From assembly GCA_037178975.1 (NCBI GenBank), contig JASJZH010000002.1, forward strand, positions 1,860,001-1,924,000: 64,000 bases of DNA, read 5' to 3'. Positions 23,431-35,445 of this stretch are shown here, piece after piece (the stretch's first letter is position 1; each line of letters opens with the position of its first letter). The notes under the pieces were generated by a model. The model saw only the letters and a program-made list of their open reading frames with translations. It did not search any database and was not told the origin of the DNA. This DNA is from Oscheius tipulae (taxonomy: Eukaryota > Nematoda > Chromadorea > Rhabditida > Rhabditidae). A program made the translations under genes and the position numbers.

Positions 23431-25430
23431 TCATGCAATAGTACGTACAGTTCGGCTACGATGCGGCTCCTTGTTGGATCGAACCTGAAGAGAGCAGGCT
23501 CGAGTCGGCTGTTGTATGACTGTTCGACAGGTGACGCTGGAGGAAGAGAGCTCACTGTGTCTCTTCCTCAGCCCGAACTGGACGAAGAGACAGCGACGGA
23601 GCTGAAAAGGTGTCTAGTCTCTCTGCCTCTTTGTTTTTTGTCATTGGCTCTCTGTCTCTCTGCCTACCTGAGTATCTGTGATGAATGAGAGTATCGGATC
23701 AATAATGATCCTTAAGACCAGTGTGAACTTGACGAAGGCCATAATATGCATCAGCTCCCAGAAATGATGCATCAGAAAGCATTTGTCGGCGTGGTTCAGA
23801 CGGAAGACACACCTAAAACTTTGGTTGTTATGTCAAAATGACCAGTCTTACCAAAGAACGTACAGTAGCTGAAGTACTGCAAAGTTCACAATGTTGAGAG
23901 TCAGTTTCCACAAGGGGAAGTGTCTTCGGAGACGGACAGTCCTTGAATTGTTGCTGTTCTGTGATTTCTTGCTATCTTTGCTGATTTTCAGAGATTTCCG
24001 CTGTCCACGTTTGATGACCACAACTGAAGGCATGTACTGTCACTGTCACAGTCACTTTCTCTCACCCGTGGTAAAGAAGACCAGTAGGGTCATACAGTAG
24101 ACAGCGATCGTGATGATATGTCTCACTCTGTACATGGATCTGAGGCACGTCTCTATCCTACAGCCTGACCACTCTGTCAGGCTCGGAATCCTTACAAAGG
24201 CCGTCGCTCCAGCCGCGTAGCTGACCATCACTATGTAGACCATCCAGCTGAAACTGTCTCTGTCCATACTTTCAAATGAACTATGCTACCTGAAGACGAT
24301 GATGTGACAGCACCGTCTCATAGTGAAGACGTCCTTCGAATGGAGCGGCTTCCAAATACAAATCAGTTTGATGATTGACAGAGCCACATAGGAGACCATT
24401 GCTGTCCAGAAGGATCCGATAAAAACGGACTCGATCAGAATGACCACATCGCGACTGATGACATCGGCCAGGAGGACATAGAGACAGACACCGATGGCAA
24501 CCAGCGTGGACAGGAGATCACTGATAGCTCGGTTGAGCAGTAGTATATAACACTTGCGAGAGACCCGTTTGCTTGATATTGCCTGAAACGTGGTTGTTTT
24601 GTAGATATGGGTGTCTTACTCGAAAAACTACAGAAATGTACAGTGTGGTGACAATGTTGGCCAGTAGGGCCATCGGAAGCATGGCCCAGCCGAAGTAGGT
24701 ACGGAAAACGTACTCAACTTGAGCATGGTTCTCGGTGCTCTGGAAATGGTTTTATTACAATGGTTCTGTCAAACTATGGTCTCTAGATTGTCTTTGAAGT
24801 GTCTCTGTCAATCGGGTAACAGCTTTCCTGTCCAGATCGATCTGTCACCTTCTTAACGTGTCAGCCTGCCAGTAAGTATAGCCTATCATTGTCAAACTAA
24901 CACTCTCTCATACTGTCTCCGTATACCTGTCAGCCCTGTTCCTCTGTCCCTGACATCTCTGTGGACTCTTATTGCGTCTTGTCAACCTGCGTATTTTTTT
25001 TAACCTTGTCATTCTGCCACTTTCCTGGTCTATGCCGGTCAATCCGCCTCCTCCACAAACTGTCAGACTCGTGCACTCTCTCTGTCATTAGCTTTTCCTG
25101 TCCAGCTTGACCAGATACAGCTTTTACTGTGTCTGTCAACAGATTCAAAGCATGTCATTACCTTATTCTTCCCCTGTCAATTGGTCAGTTCCTCATGTTC
25201 CTCTGTCACCTGTACCTGTCAATCGGATCACTTGGCATGTCATGGTTGATTAAAGGACAGCTAACAAATTAGCAGAACAACAGGGCTGGAAGAAACCATC
25301 GGCTTCGTCCAGAATCTAGTGTTGGCCTTTTTCAACTCTATCTTTTGCTATCCAGACTCACCAAATGAGGACTGTCGATCAGTAGGAACAGTTCTACGGT
25401 TAGATTGAGGTCTAGACAATTTGGAATCAT
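23431..25430 (-). CDS. Seven-transmembrane serpentine receptor (GPCR)
   Basis: Seven exons (25362-25430, 24620-24739, 24290-24582, 24066-24247, 23852-24023, 23668-23812, 23431-23601) give 383 residues with consistent phases. The short N terminus carries a glycosylation sequon (NLT). TM1 is WAMLPMALLANIVTTLYISV, TM2 contains LLLNRAISDLLSTLV with the usual N and D positions, TM3 runs into IIKLICIWKPLH, TM4 is WMVYIVMVSYAAGATAFV, TM5 HIITIAVYCMTLLVFF, TM6 WKLTLNIVNFAVLQLLYVLW and TM7 ends RIIIDPILSFIT. The third intracellular loop is basic and serine-rich. The DRY motif is absent, as in many nematode chemoreceptor families. Ligand and subfamily cannot be assigned. The 622-bp first intron is rich in TGTCAA motifs. 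Confidence 0.78.
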
Positions 25431-25559
25431 TGAGAAGAGAGAAACGATCACACAGCGGCCGAACGATTCCAAGAGAATAGACCTAATCAAAAGGAACAGG
25501 ACAGATAATTGTCCAAATTCGAACACTAGACTCCAAAGATTCGATACAAAAAAGTTCTT

Positions 25560-25787
25560 GTTGCCTCCCGGTTGACCCCGAGACGGCTGATCCAAAAGTT
25601 TGGTTGCGACACATAGTCGAGCTATGGTCGGAATCCCTTAGTACCTTGAGATACTGGGTAAAAACCGACGATTTGACAATTGGTCAGGGTAATCTATTGC
25701 TCTGACTGACGAGATAATACAGCTGCAGCCATCAGTTCTCTAGGGGCTAGAGACGCAGAGGACAGGTTAGAACCAGATAGTACAGTT
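25560..25787 (+). repeat. Dispersed repeat, copy 2 (gag-like ORF fragment)
   Basis: A near-identical inverted counterpart of 16452-16672, with a 7-bp insertion (gttagaa) at about 25775 as the only clear difference. Sequence downstream to about 26230 has further coding-like pieces (for example ADARLSQTQTRCYDSLRRIM and FEKLKRGLLPPFCTF) that may belong to the same decayed element. Confidence 0.7.
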
Positions 25788-28700
25788 CCTTTCCACTGAA
25801 TCCACAGCGGTGTTTGGTACAGTCCAAAAAAACCTCGGGGCCACTAGGGAAGACTGATAGTGCTCTGATCCTGCACAAAGTTCTGATTGACAGAGTGACA
25901 GAGGCAGAGGTCGAAACACTTCTTCTAACTATACATGGCCTACATTGTTCCAGGGTACGACTAGCGGACGCAAGACTGTCCCAGACCCAGACCAGATGCT
26001 ATGACTCCCTCAGGCGAATCATGGAGCTCCTGAAGTCAAGTCAAGACTCTACGTGACTCTCCAATCCGGATATCGTGACGAGAACACCCTGGAGCTCTCA
26101 AACAAGCTACCAATGAATTAGAACGAACCAGATGCAATCCGAAGGCTGTAAACCTGAACTATTCGAGAAGACCCTCTTTGAGAAGCTCAAAAGAGGACTC
26201 CTGCCTCCGTTCTGCACCTTCCTATTGCTTCCCTGAATTTCGACTGTATCACACTCCTGCCCCCCTACTTCCTACTGTGGTCTGTACTTCTAGCCAACTC
26301 TGCTCTTATACGTCTCTTTTCGGTTGACCCAGTCCCTGCTGCGACCTTCTGTCTCTCTCTCTCTCTCATTTCTTTCCAAGTATACACTGTCACTGTGGTA
26401 TTTTTGTCTCTCTGTCCCCTTGTCTCTCCCTAAACTCACTAAGTGAAAGTCGATTCGCTCCTGAACAGTCAAATTCGTAAAGCAGTCCGTCCGGCCCATC
26501 TCGGCATATTCGATCGGCTGAAAAGAGGTAGAAATTACTCGAAGAATAGCTTAATTTATTGCTATGTTCATTAAATCAGTGACATCAAAATGATGACAGA
26601 AGCATATTTACTCCAGAAGAGAGATGTTCGAACCTTAGACGGGCTCTGTGTCCTCTCCATTTTGTCCCAGAGTAACTGTACAAAAGGTGAGGCCATGGCT
26701 GCTCGTTGTGGGTAGCGGAAATTAATTGAATACAGAGGGGAGGAGATATTGCATTACCCTGGAGGGAATGTGTTCTCTTCCACTCAAAAGAGCGCAGGAT
26801 TTTTGGGGGTTCTTTGAGGCGGAATGAGGTCAAAATGTCTTAATTAGGAATCTGGGCAAAGTTTTTGGTTCAAAGGGCATTGGGACAAAGAGACAGAGAC
26901 AGAGATAGAGACAGAGAGTAACCAAGACGGGATGGCCATCTTTTTATAGTCGTGCCCAAATTTCAATATTTTGATTGCTCCAGAATTGCCGCGAGCACAA
27001 CAACAAACATTTACGTGAGTGTTTCGAAGCCCGCTAATGTGTAGTTTACGCTGTTTATACAGCTTGTATTTTGGAGAGATTGAGCGGATTTCTGATCGAG
27101 AAGTGAAAACGGACTGAAGGGGTCAACAGAAGCAAAATCAAGTACTTTTTAATGGGAGAAAAATCTTAAATTGCGCTAATTGGATCACGGAGCAAAAGAT
27201 GAGCCGGTGGTCAAGGAGCAACTTAGAATGAGGAGGAGGACAAAACAAGGTGGATATTCGCGTCGAGTGTTTGGAACTAAGGTCTAGAAGTCTCAAGAAG
27301 AATGACGACAGAAACAGAAATAGACAGAGGGACAGAGAAACCTAATGATCTTTACTCTAAACCATTCCCCTTGTTTGTCCTTCTTGAACTCAGAAGACAG
27401 TTACCAATTCGTGACGTAGCATACCCCCACAAGACAGTGTAATTTATCGCGTCGTCCTTTTTCCGAAACGACCGTGACTTCCGTAACACCTGATATCAAA
27501 TCAATCCGTAATCCAATTGTGGCGGCGCCAAGTTCCAGTCTCTTTTTCGTTTACGTGCGCGCGCCGAGTCATTGTTTCAAAAATGATTGCGGAGACGAGA
27601 GAGACTTTACACACTGAGGAATGGCCCTAGGTGACACTGATGAGAAAGGGAGTGTGGGATTGATCGAGTGACTGATTCCAAAAGGTGTGAGAGAGTGGGT
27701 AAATAATGGCTAATGGGATCGGGAGCAAGTGGTCAAGACAGCTTCCATTCTCCCCCTCGAACCTCTCGACTTTCTGAAAATAGATCGTGCCTCTGTATAC
27801 TTTTGTCTTTCTATCTCTCTGTGACCTCCCCTTCAAAGTTTTCGGAAGTCCTAAACCCTGTTTACAACTCGACCAATCTGTCCCTAATTCCGCGTTCGAC
27901 TGTCCACTCCCAGTAGACAATAGACGCTAAAAACAGCTGCTGGCTATCAGAACAAAGACTCTGTTTGTAACATTCCAAAGCCTACAGAATCTTGACCCCC
28001 TAGCTTAAAAGAATTTGTACAACAAAAGAGGTCGTCTTCCAGGAGGGCACGTGCCAGAGAACTGGTAGAACCTGTCAATCTGGTTATGCTACAAGGGTCA
28101 AGAGGGCGACTGGACTATGTGATACGGGAGTGTGGTCGAGATGGTCAATCGAATCAGTTAGAGGCCTTACGGAGAGATAGAGAGACGGAGAATGACTGAG
28201 ACTGTCCAAGTACAACTGCTGAACTATTGAATCTGTCAGAAAAAGAGAGTGAGGACATGACCAAGAGCCTGGAGCTCGAACTGTGGCCCTATTTTTAGCC
28301 CCTGCTGATTGTCCCTAATCCGACATTAGTTTTCTATAAAATAATTGAAAAATGGATAGGCGGAGATTAGATCGGAAAATATTGAAACTGCTATAAACAC
28401 TTTGCTAAAGAGCACTTAGTAAATTCAGGATAGAGCAACATGGGATCCGAAAAATGGGTAGTGCCTAGTTTGAAGAGTATCTACCGTCTATCCTCCCCTT
28501 ACAGTAGGAACGTCCGTTTGTGACACATGTCAGGGATCATCCGGGAATACTTGAGTTTCCGTAGTCTTCCTGTTAAGGGAGGGTTGTCCTAGATTAGAGT
28601 TGACAAATCGAGTCAGAAGAGAGTCGAACAGTTCAAACTGTGCAAAGAGCAATGGGACACTGAATGGTTTAACAATTTCGTATAAAAGTGTCGCAAAAAA

Positions 28701-30031
28701 GATACAAGTGTTACAGCCAAGGTTCAATGGCCAGGTCAGGTTAACTCGGGACTGAACGTGGGTCCTGTCACGAACCTACTGGATTACCTACTGGAGTAGT
28801 GAACTCTTTTTGAGCAAAATTCAAGAACGACCACAATTTTTCACTTAGCCAGCAAGATATTTTTAGAGTATTCAACGCCCAATTCGTTTTAGTGCCACCG
28901 CTTTCGAGGCATCAAAATGTTAGTTGTCCTGTAAAGAATGGTAAGGAAGTAGTGAAACAAAAACAGTGATTAAAGAAAGAGATAGTGGGACAAAAAAAGA
29001 GCGTGGAAGCCCATTGACGTAAGCTGTGTCTGAGCCTGCTAACTATAAAAAGGAGAATGTTTCCAGAGGCTATAATCCCGAAACACTGCGCGCAAACATC
29101 GAGAGATGACAAAATTAACTCACATACATTTGCTCGAGATCCTCCATGTCAGCATTTGAATTGAACTATGGTCGAAATTGTGGCTAGGCTGGTCGAAAAA
29201 TCTCCAAATATTGCGGGGTGAGACGAGAGACGACCGCCTTCCTTTTAGGTAGTGGGGGAAGAACAAGGAACTTTAAAAGGGGAGAGAAGACTGGCGCCAA
29301 GGGCTGAACATTGAACACACAGGAAGACAGAGACAGGGGGAAAAGGGTGATGAGACCAATGAAACTGAGAATACGAATTTCCGGAGAAGTCGGAGAGCAG
29401 AAGACTACTGGCCAGAGAGCCTAAAATGATTTCGTTTGATTGAAAACAGTACTGGAAGAAGCTATAAGGCAGAGAGACCGAAGGACATTGAGAGAGAGAC
29501 AGAGAGACAATCGAGTTGAGCTACTGAGCACGGTAACCTGGACAAAAGAGTGAGTAACAAACCGAATCAGAATGGAAGTATTCAGTCGGAAAGTTCATTG
29601 GAACTCAACCTCAAAGTGGTAGCCTCGAAGTGCGTGGAATGAATACAGAGGCCGCGATAGTCTGGTTTTTTAGTCTTTCAAGAAAGTAGTTTTCAGTGAG
29701 TTCTGAAGAGAAGATCGTCCAGCAGCTCTCAGAAGTGCCCAAAAGTGGACTGACCTTCACTTTTCACGTTTTGGGCTTTTTCCTCGTTTTTTTCCCCTGT
29801 ATTTTCTCAAATCTGGTAACAGAATTCAAAAACAACGTCAAAACAAGAAAAAAAACTCCGGCAACTAGGCTCAAATTGCCAAAAAAAGCAAATTATTATT
29901 TGCTCTTCGCGCCATTTTCATTCGAATAATGTGAACTAGAATGAGTCCCGCTTACTCAATACAGATACCCAAGATTGTCATTGGATACAAGTATCTTGAA
30001 AGAACCTACAGAGACCGAGGCTTTTATTAGC
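25788..30031. other. Long intergenic region, no supported gene
   Basis: Apart from the possible retroelement remnant at its left end, the stretch has AGAGACAG-type microsatellites near 26340-26430, 26890 and 29490-29510 and scattered short ORFs without splice structure (for example 27627-27920 minus, 28912-29112 minus, 29696-29929 plus). Regulatory DNA cannot be recognised by eye. Confidence 0.4.
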
Positions 30032-32247
30032 TCAACAAGGAAACACAATATCATTTGAAGAGACTGCAATCTTGTTGTGATAAACGTCCTAAAATACCAG
30101 ACACTATGGTGTTTTTTACCGGGTACCTCAGATATTGGACAGAACCTGAAGAGTCTCGGCTCTCCCATTCTTCCTGCTACAGGAGAATATGCCAAAGGTG
30201 TAGCCTGAATGCCACTATCCGGTGAAGTAGCAACTTCAAATGGAGTGGTCAAACATCTGGATCCGAACTTTCGAGCCATACCTAACTGATCTTTGGTACA
30301 GTACTGGAAGTCATCACATTCGGTCCGAAAGTGCTCATACCGTAATACTTCCTTTCCTCAGATCTTCTTTGGAGCAAAAGGGCCAGCTTGGTAGTCTGTG
30401 ACATGAGTCCTGAACAAAACCACACCCCCAGCCTCTACCATACCAGTACTGCGCGTTTTCAGCAGCCAGGGCTGTTCGATTGACCGAGTACCATCTTCTG
30501 CAAAGAGCTTGAATTTCAGTCGACAGAAACTGTTTCTGTTGTTTTGTCCCTCTGTCTCTATGGCTCTTTGTCTCTCTGTGTCACTCTGACAGAAACTGAC
30601 ATCTTGTCCGTATAGGTATTCTCCAAGATGACCGCTGAAATGAACGAGAACGGATTTTGACCATTGGAAACGCGAGGAGTCATGAGCTCATTGCCGAAAA
30701 TGTACTCATTTAGATGGATCTTGTCGATTGAATCGGCCTCAATACCTCTCATTGAGGGACAGTTGAAGTGGTGACGAGCTACCTCCTGAAGGATGTGACT
30801 GTGACTGTAGGTTCGACTCACTAGGGCATCGTGAGAGAAGTCCAGAAAGTGTCTTATTGCCTTCTGTTCTCTAAAGCCGTCGTACCAGTTGTAGCCTTCA
30901 CTGGGAGGCGACAGACCATAACCATTGGGCACAAATGTTCCGAAACCCTGAACTGCCTCCGTTACTTTGCCTCGCTGTCTCTCTCTCACCAATGCGTGCA
31001 GAATTTCGTGCCTGAACAGATCCTTGACAGAATGAAACCTATCCCATCTTGGCCCTTCGCAAATGTTCAAAAGCCCAATCATTGGTCTGAAACTGGTGAT
31101 TGACAGAGTGTCTAGTCATACCTATGCCCTTCTACTGGCTCACATGGCTTTGCAGTAGCTAACAGGTTCTGTTCCTGACAGATCTTCGCGTTCACTTCGA
31201 TAATGAGAAGGTAGTTATATCCAAAGAGTTGCATCCCGTCTGAAACCGTCACTCCGGCAGAGTGACCAGTCAACTGGAAAAGTCGGATAACAAGTGTGAG
31301 ACATAGAACTAACCGAATCGACTACTCGAAGACGAGACTCCCCATTCTGAACACATTTTCCAAGAGTAACTGGGTCCAGAAATCTTATGGGTTCTTTCAG
31401 AACCGCTATCTTGGGAGTAAGATCGTTTACAGCTTCAAAGAGTCCTGCCTGAAAGCGATGATAAAGTTGCAAGGTTGTGCAAACTTCTGCCAATAGTATT
31501 TATAAAGAACTTTAAAAAAGACGCTTCCAGAGAGTTGATACAGTATTTTGGACTCGATAGGAACGAAGGGACAACTATGCTAACAACTACGTTACCGGTA
31601 GCAACGACTGGTGGAGGGTTTTTTGTCATTAGACCGTAAGTTACCCAGCTACTGTCTCTGTCTCCGTCACTGTTAGCCTCACAGTTTACAGAACTCCCCT
31701 GTCAATCGTCTGCTGCCTGATCGTGGAAATCGCCTTGGCAATGATCGGCATCACAATCTACGTCTGTTGCAAGCAGAAAAAAGAAAAGAAGCTTCTAGAA
31801 AAAAAACATGTCGATCTCGAGGCACCTTTACTCCTAAAGCATAGTGGAAAGAATATATACGGAGTTCTGGAGGAGATGGAAGACGAGAGTGGTGAGAGTG
31901 GAAGGGGCAGAGACAGATAACGATACTCAAGGAGAACAACAAGGAAAGAGAAGACCCAACCCTTGATGAAGAAGTCTTCTGAGTTTGTTTCAGCGAAGCA
32001 GAGGCCTTCGGGAACAAAGGACGACATGATGCCTACACAGGCAGATACACCGAAAGCTGACAGTGACTCGAAGAGCTCGTCAAGGAGAAAATGATAGCAA
32101 AGCCTTGCATATAAACATTGAGCTGACCTCGATTTTCTTTGGAAGCGGAGTAATTCCAGCCGGGTAAGCTAGAAGTATGGTCAGGGGATCGTAGTTGAGA
32201 GCTTGTGTAGAAAATAAGAGACAGAGAGACAGCAGTAGGTGTTGCAT
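30032..32247 (-). CDS. Leishmanolysin-like zinc metalloprotease (peptidase family M8)
   Basis: Exons 32128-32247, 31314-31448, 31122-31273, 30990-31086, 30601-30947, 30341-30497, 30127-30303 and 30032-30088 give 413 residues. An N-terminal signal peptide (MQHLLLSLCLLFSTQA) precedes a short propeptide region. The zinc motif HEILH is at residues 162-166, split from the following GFGTF by a 42-bp intron; the third ligand is H246 in IHLNEYIFGNELMTP, with Met-turn M257. Downstream cysteine-rich blocks WGCGFVQDSC, YCTKDQLGMARKFGSRC and FRFCPIS follow the M8 pattern. The protein is probably secreted. Introns of 37, 38 and 42 bp occur; stop at 30032-30034 is followed within a few bases by AATAAA. The signal-peptide exon is joined across a 679-bp intron holding another gene, so that junction is less certain than the catalytic part. 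Confidence 0.85.
31577..32094 (+). CDS. Small single-pass membrane protein, unknown family
   Basis: Exons 31577-31635, 31692-31891 and 31994-32094 join in phase and give 119 residues. A short threonine/glycine-rich N terminus (MLTTTLPVATTGGGFFVIRP) is followed by one membrane helix (LSIVCCLIVEIALAMIGITI), paired cysteines and a basic stretch KQKKEKKLLEKK, then a hydrophilic tail ending SDSKSSSRRK. The order suggests a type III membrane protein with cytoplasmic C terminus; the juxtamembrane cysteines could be palmitoylated. It lies wholly within the first intron of the M8 protease on the other strand. I recognise no family. Phase agreement over two introns supports it; expression is not shown. 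Confidence 0.55.
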
Positions 32248-33114
32248 GTTAGCAGAATGACGCGGGGAGGGATGACAAACGAAACCCAAACATTTTGATT
32301 TTTTTTTGGAGAAGAGAGACAGAGAGAGACATAGATACGGAGAGACGGTGTGGTAGTGACCCATATCCAGTCCAGTAAATAAGTAATACCCACCATTCCG
32401 GGTAATCAAGTGGATAAGATGATGGAATACAAAGGAAGCGATAGCAAATTCAATCCCGGATAGTAGTACATGAAGGTGATCAACCCATGTCTCGCCAGCC
32501 TAGCCTGGACAGCGGATCCCGTAGCCTGAGCAAACCCCAAGACTCTCCGGATGTGAACGGTCAGGTGAAACGCCTGAATTCCGAAGAAAACAGTATTTTT
32601 ACTCACCATTCCCAGTCAAGTAAAGTAAGGTAGCCTACCTGCCGAGTCAGCTCTTTCGATCCTTCCAATAGCAGAGTCGGGCAACTGAAGGACCTTCCTC
32701 AGCGTCTTTGAGCAATTCATTGAACCTCCTTTCTTTCTCTGGAACCCACTTCCCAATCTTTCGCATAGAGCGTTGATACTATGCCAACATTTGATAGTGA
32801 AAGAGTTCAATAAACGACTTTCTATCTCTCAACCGTCTTCAAATCTATTTCCCATTCTTTGCTCTTACCCTTTGAACCAACTCCATTATATTTGGGCGTC
32901 GAGTCGAGTTGCACTCTTTTAGGGCGTACCCTTTGCAATAATGACTTCAGATACACACAGAGACGCGAGAACAACTTAAAAGAGATTTTTCCGTTATCTC
33001 CTGCTGCTCAAGTGTGTACTATTATCTTTTACGCACTCGCTACTGTCGACATGAGCTATTGACCGCTTCTCCCCTCCTTTTTGTTTCTTTCAGCTGTGGT
33101 AATTTCCTGCCGAC
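32248..33114. other. Unresolved coding-like stretch upstream of kinase 1
   Basis: On the minus strand, 32406-32592 reads as an exon after an aattcag acceptor (AFHLTVHIRRVLGFAQATGS ... YYPGLNLLSLPLYSIILST-stop), hydrophobic at its end and reminiscent of a receptor C terminus. A second minus-strand stretch at about 32650-32775 reads MRKIGKWVPEKERRFNELLK, vaguely like a mariner transposase linker. Neither forms a complete gene. The left edge of the large tandem duplication lies near 32937. Confidence 0.3.
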
Positions 33115-35107
33115 ATGAGTACTCTTTTAGACGATGTTGGTAAGTGATGCAAATGCAATTCTCTCGTCTTCGAACCAATAAGCTGATTGATGCGACATTG
33201 ATTTTATTTTGTAATTCAGTTTTAGAGATCGCAAACTTCGACTATTTATCCTTCAATGACAAGGAGTTTTTGGGATGTGGTGGTGAAGGCGATGTTTACA
33301 AGGCCTATTCGAAAGAACTAGAGAGGTTTTGCACTATGTAGAGGGTTTTTCATATCCATTCAGAACGGTTGCTTTGAAGAGAATAGGTCGATCGTTTCAG
33401 GAAAATAATTCGAAAGAGGCGAAGTTTTTAATAAAGGTGAGATAAATAAGATGAGCCTACCTGTTTTCAGCTGTCAAATTCCGAGAATATTGTCAGAATG
33501 CATGGCCTATTATTGGACAGCAGTCAAAGCGTTGGCTACGTGATGGAATACATGGAGCTTGGAAGTTTGCACGATGGTACTGTAGTATTTCTGTCGATCT
33601 GAGCAGATTATTTAGCAATTCATAGTAAAGGGAAATTCAAAGAAAATCGGTTAAACTACGGTATCGACACAATTCTTCTGTGGGTGCATCATGCAGCGTG
33701 TGGAATTAAAACACTCCACGATGCAGACATCATCCACAGGGACATCAAACCACAAAAGTATTACATTCAACTTCTTGATTCTGGTTGTTTCAGCATTCTA
33801 CTGGGAAAACACATCCACGACGTGAAGATATCGGATTTTGGCTTGGCTCGCGACATTACTGCTTCTACTCTGGAAACTTTGGCGTGAGTTTTTTTTACAG
33901 AAGTTTTAATTGTAACCTCTCGTGGCTAGAAGTCTAGCCAGTGCAGCATTCACTACCGATCAAAATCTGACCGAGGCAGTACGTGGTAGAGTTATGGCAG
34001 TGAGATTGCTGAGATTATACACAGTTTAAAAATTGAAGTGACTCTTTAGATTGCGTTTCCTAAAAAGAATAATTAGCGCAGATAGAAGGTGAACTTTCAA
34101 ATCCTGCATTTGGTGCAAACTGAGTTTTTAAGCTTACAGATGCGGCACGAAAACGTACATGGCTCCTGAAATTAGCAGAGACGGAAGATTCAAAAAAGCT
34201 GGAGATATCTATGCATTTGCCATAACATGCTGGGAAATGGTTGAGAGGAGGTGAGTCTCAGGCTCGAGTCTAATCTTGAGCCAAGTTGGCACAAGCTATA
34301 TCTCTGGTGATTATTTCAGAGTCCCACATGAACACACTTTTTCTAATAAGGATTTGATCAATAATCGACCTGAATTCGAGTCCGATGGTTCAATTTATCT
34401 TATCAGTATACTTCGGGACTTGATAGAAAAGTCAGTTTTTCATTCTTTCTATTCGTCTCTACGCATATCTGATTTTCAGAGGCTGTAGCCGAGATGCAAA
34501 ATCACGTCCATCCATCGAAAAGTTTGTGGAAACAGCTCGGTGGTACACCTCGTTGAAGAACACTAGTGTTTATTTCCTCCGCCGTTGTCTCATGGACTTC
34601 TTCAGCAAGATGGAATATTCCGATTTTAAGAAAGAAATGCAAAAGTTCAAGCAGTATTTGGCTTATCACCGCTCCTATTACCTGCAAAACAGACATTTGT
34701 ACGAAAAAGGCAACTTCTTTGAAAATATTGTCGACAAGATCACAAATAACAACTACCACGATGACGAACTGCAAAAGTGTTCAATGCACATCTTCGCTCC
34801 TCCTAAATTCAGCTATCAGAATCGGTTGCTGCTGGAACAGGAGATAAGAAATAGAAGAAAGTATTTTTTGGAGAACTATAGCGAATTCTTGCTGATTTCT
34901 GTGGAAGGAGGCGACTGTTTTATTGTCATCGCCAATTATAGCGAAGGTTTATTCACGATATTTATGAAGCAATGTGAAGAAATACTGAGAATGCCATATC
35001 CAGGAAGAGGCACCACAAGTTTTCCAACTGTTAAATATCAGAGGCAGCTGTATCCTGTTCCAGCTCGAAACATTCTGTTTAATGGAGATTTTTGGCAACG
35101 TGAATAA
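33115..35107 (+). CDS. Protein kinase with unknown C-terminal domain, copy 1
   Basis: Exons 33115-33139, 33220-33325, 33364-33436, 33471-33576, 33616-33757, 33794-33883, 34140-34250, 34320-34430 and 34480-35107 give 463 residues with consistent phase. Glycine loop GCGGEGDVY at 27-35, catalytic lysine K49 (VALKRIG), helix C glutamate probably E62, HRD at 144-146 in IIHRDIKPQN, DFG at 165-167, APE at 189-191 after CGTKTYM. All catalytic residues are present, so an active Ser/Thr-type or TKL-like kinase is expected. Residues from about 285 on form a separate domain with KMEYSDFKKEMQKFKQYL and SVEGGDCFIVIANYSEG that I do not recognise. The last about 20 residues differ in frame from copy 2 (39369-41805) because of a small indel. 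Confidence 0.8.
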
Positions 35108-35334
35108 AAACAAAGCTGGTCTTCGTTACGTACAAGGCAACTGTGGTGGTTGATGGAGAACGCGATTTCATGCACTGGGGTGGACAGACTACCTAGCCGC
35201 TTCTTTTTGCGCCGAGGTGATCCAGCGTTGGGGATAATCAGGGTATGTTTAGAATTTTTGAGAGAGAGAGAGAGAGAGACAGGGAGGCAGAGAGACGGAG
35301 AAACGGTGAAACGAAGTGACAGAGAGACAAAGAG

Positions 35335-35445
35335 TCAATCCAGTTGTTTATTGAAATCAATTCAACCCCATGGAGACTCTTCTGTTTTGGCGCTCAACTT
35401 TTCCAGTATAAAAACAGTTATTCTCATCTCGTAGGGCGACTTTGA
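35335..35445 (-). pseudogene. C1GALT1 3'-end fragment
   Basis: About 110 bp closely match the last exon and 3' flank of the galactosyltransferase at 36885-36995 (shared landmarks: gttgtttatt, cccatgg, cttctgttttgg, tctcatctcgtagggcgac). Only the end of the gene is present. Both this copy and the start of the intact one are preceded by GA-rich microsatellite. The fragment and the intact end flank the integrase-bearing insertion. Confidence 0.7.

Noticed and set aside
26290-26499. Minus-strand ORF rich in R, E and D
   Set aside because: It is a translation of the AGAGACAG microsatellite.
29696-29929. Plus-strand ORF beginning SSEEKIVQQLSEVPKSGL
   Set aside because: No ATG, no splice partners and a low-complexity hydrophobic continuation; likely chance.
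32640-32775. MRKIGKWVPEKERRF stretch as a mariner transposase fragment
   Set aside because: Only the KIGKWVP portion resembles mariner; the rest does not follow the family and it ends early.
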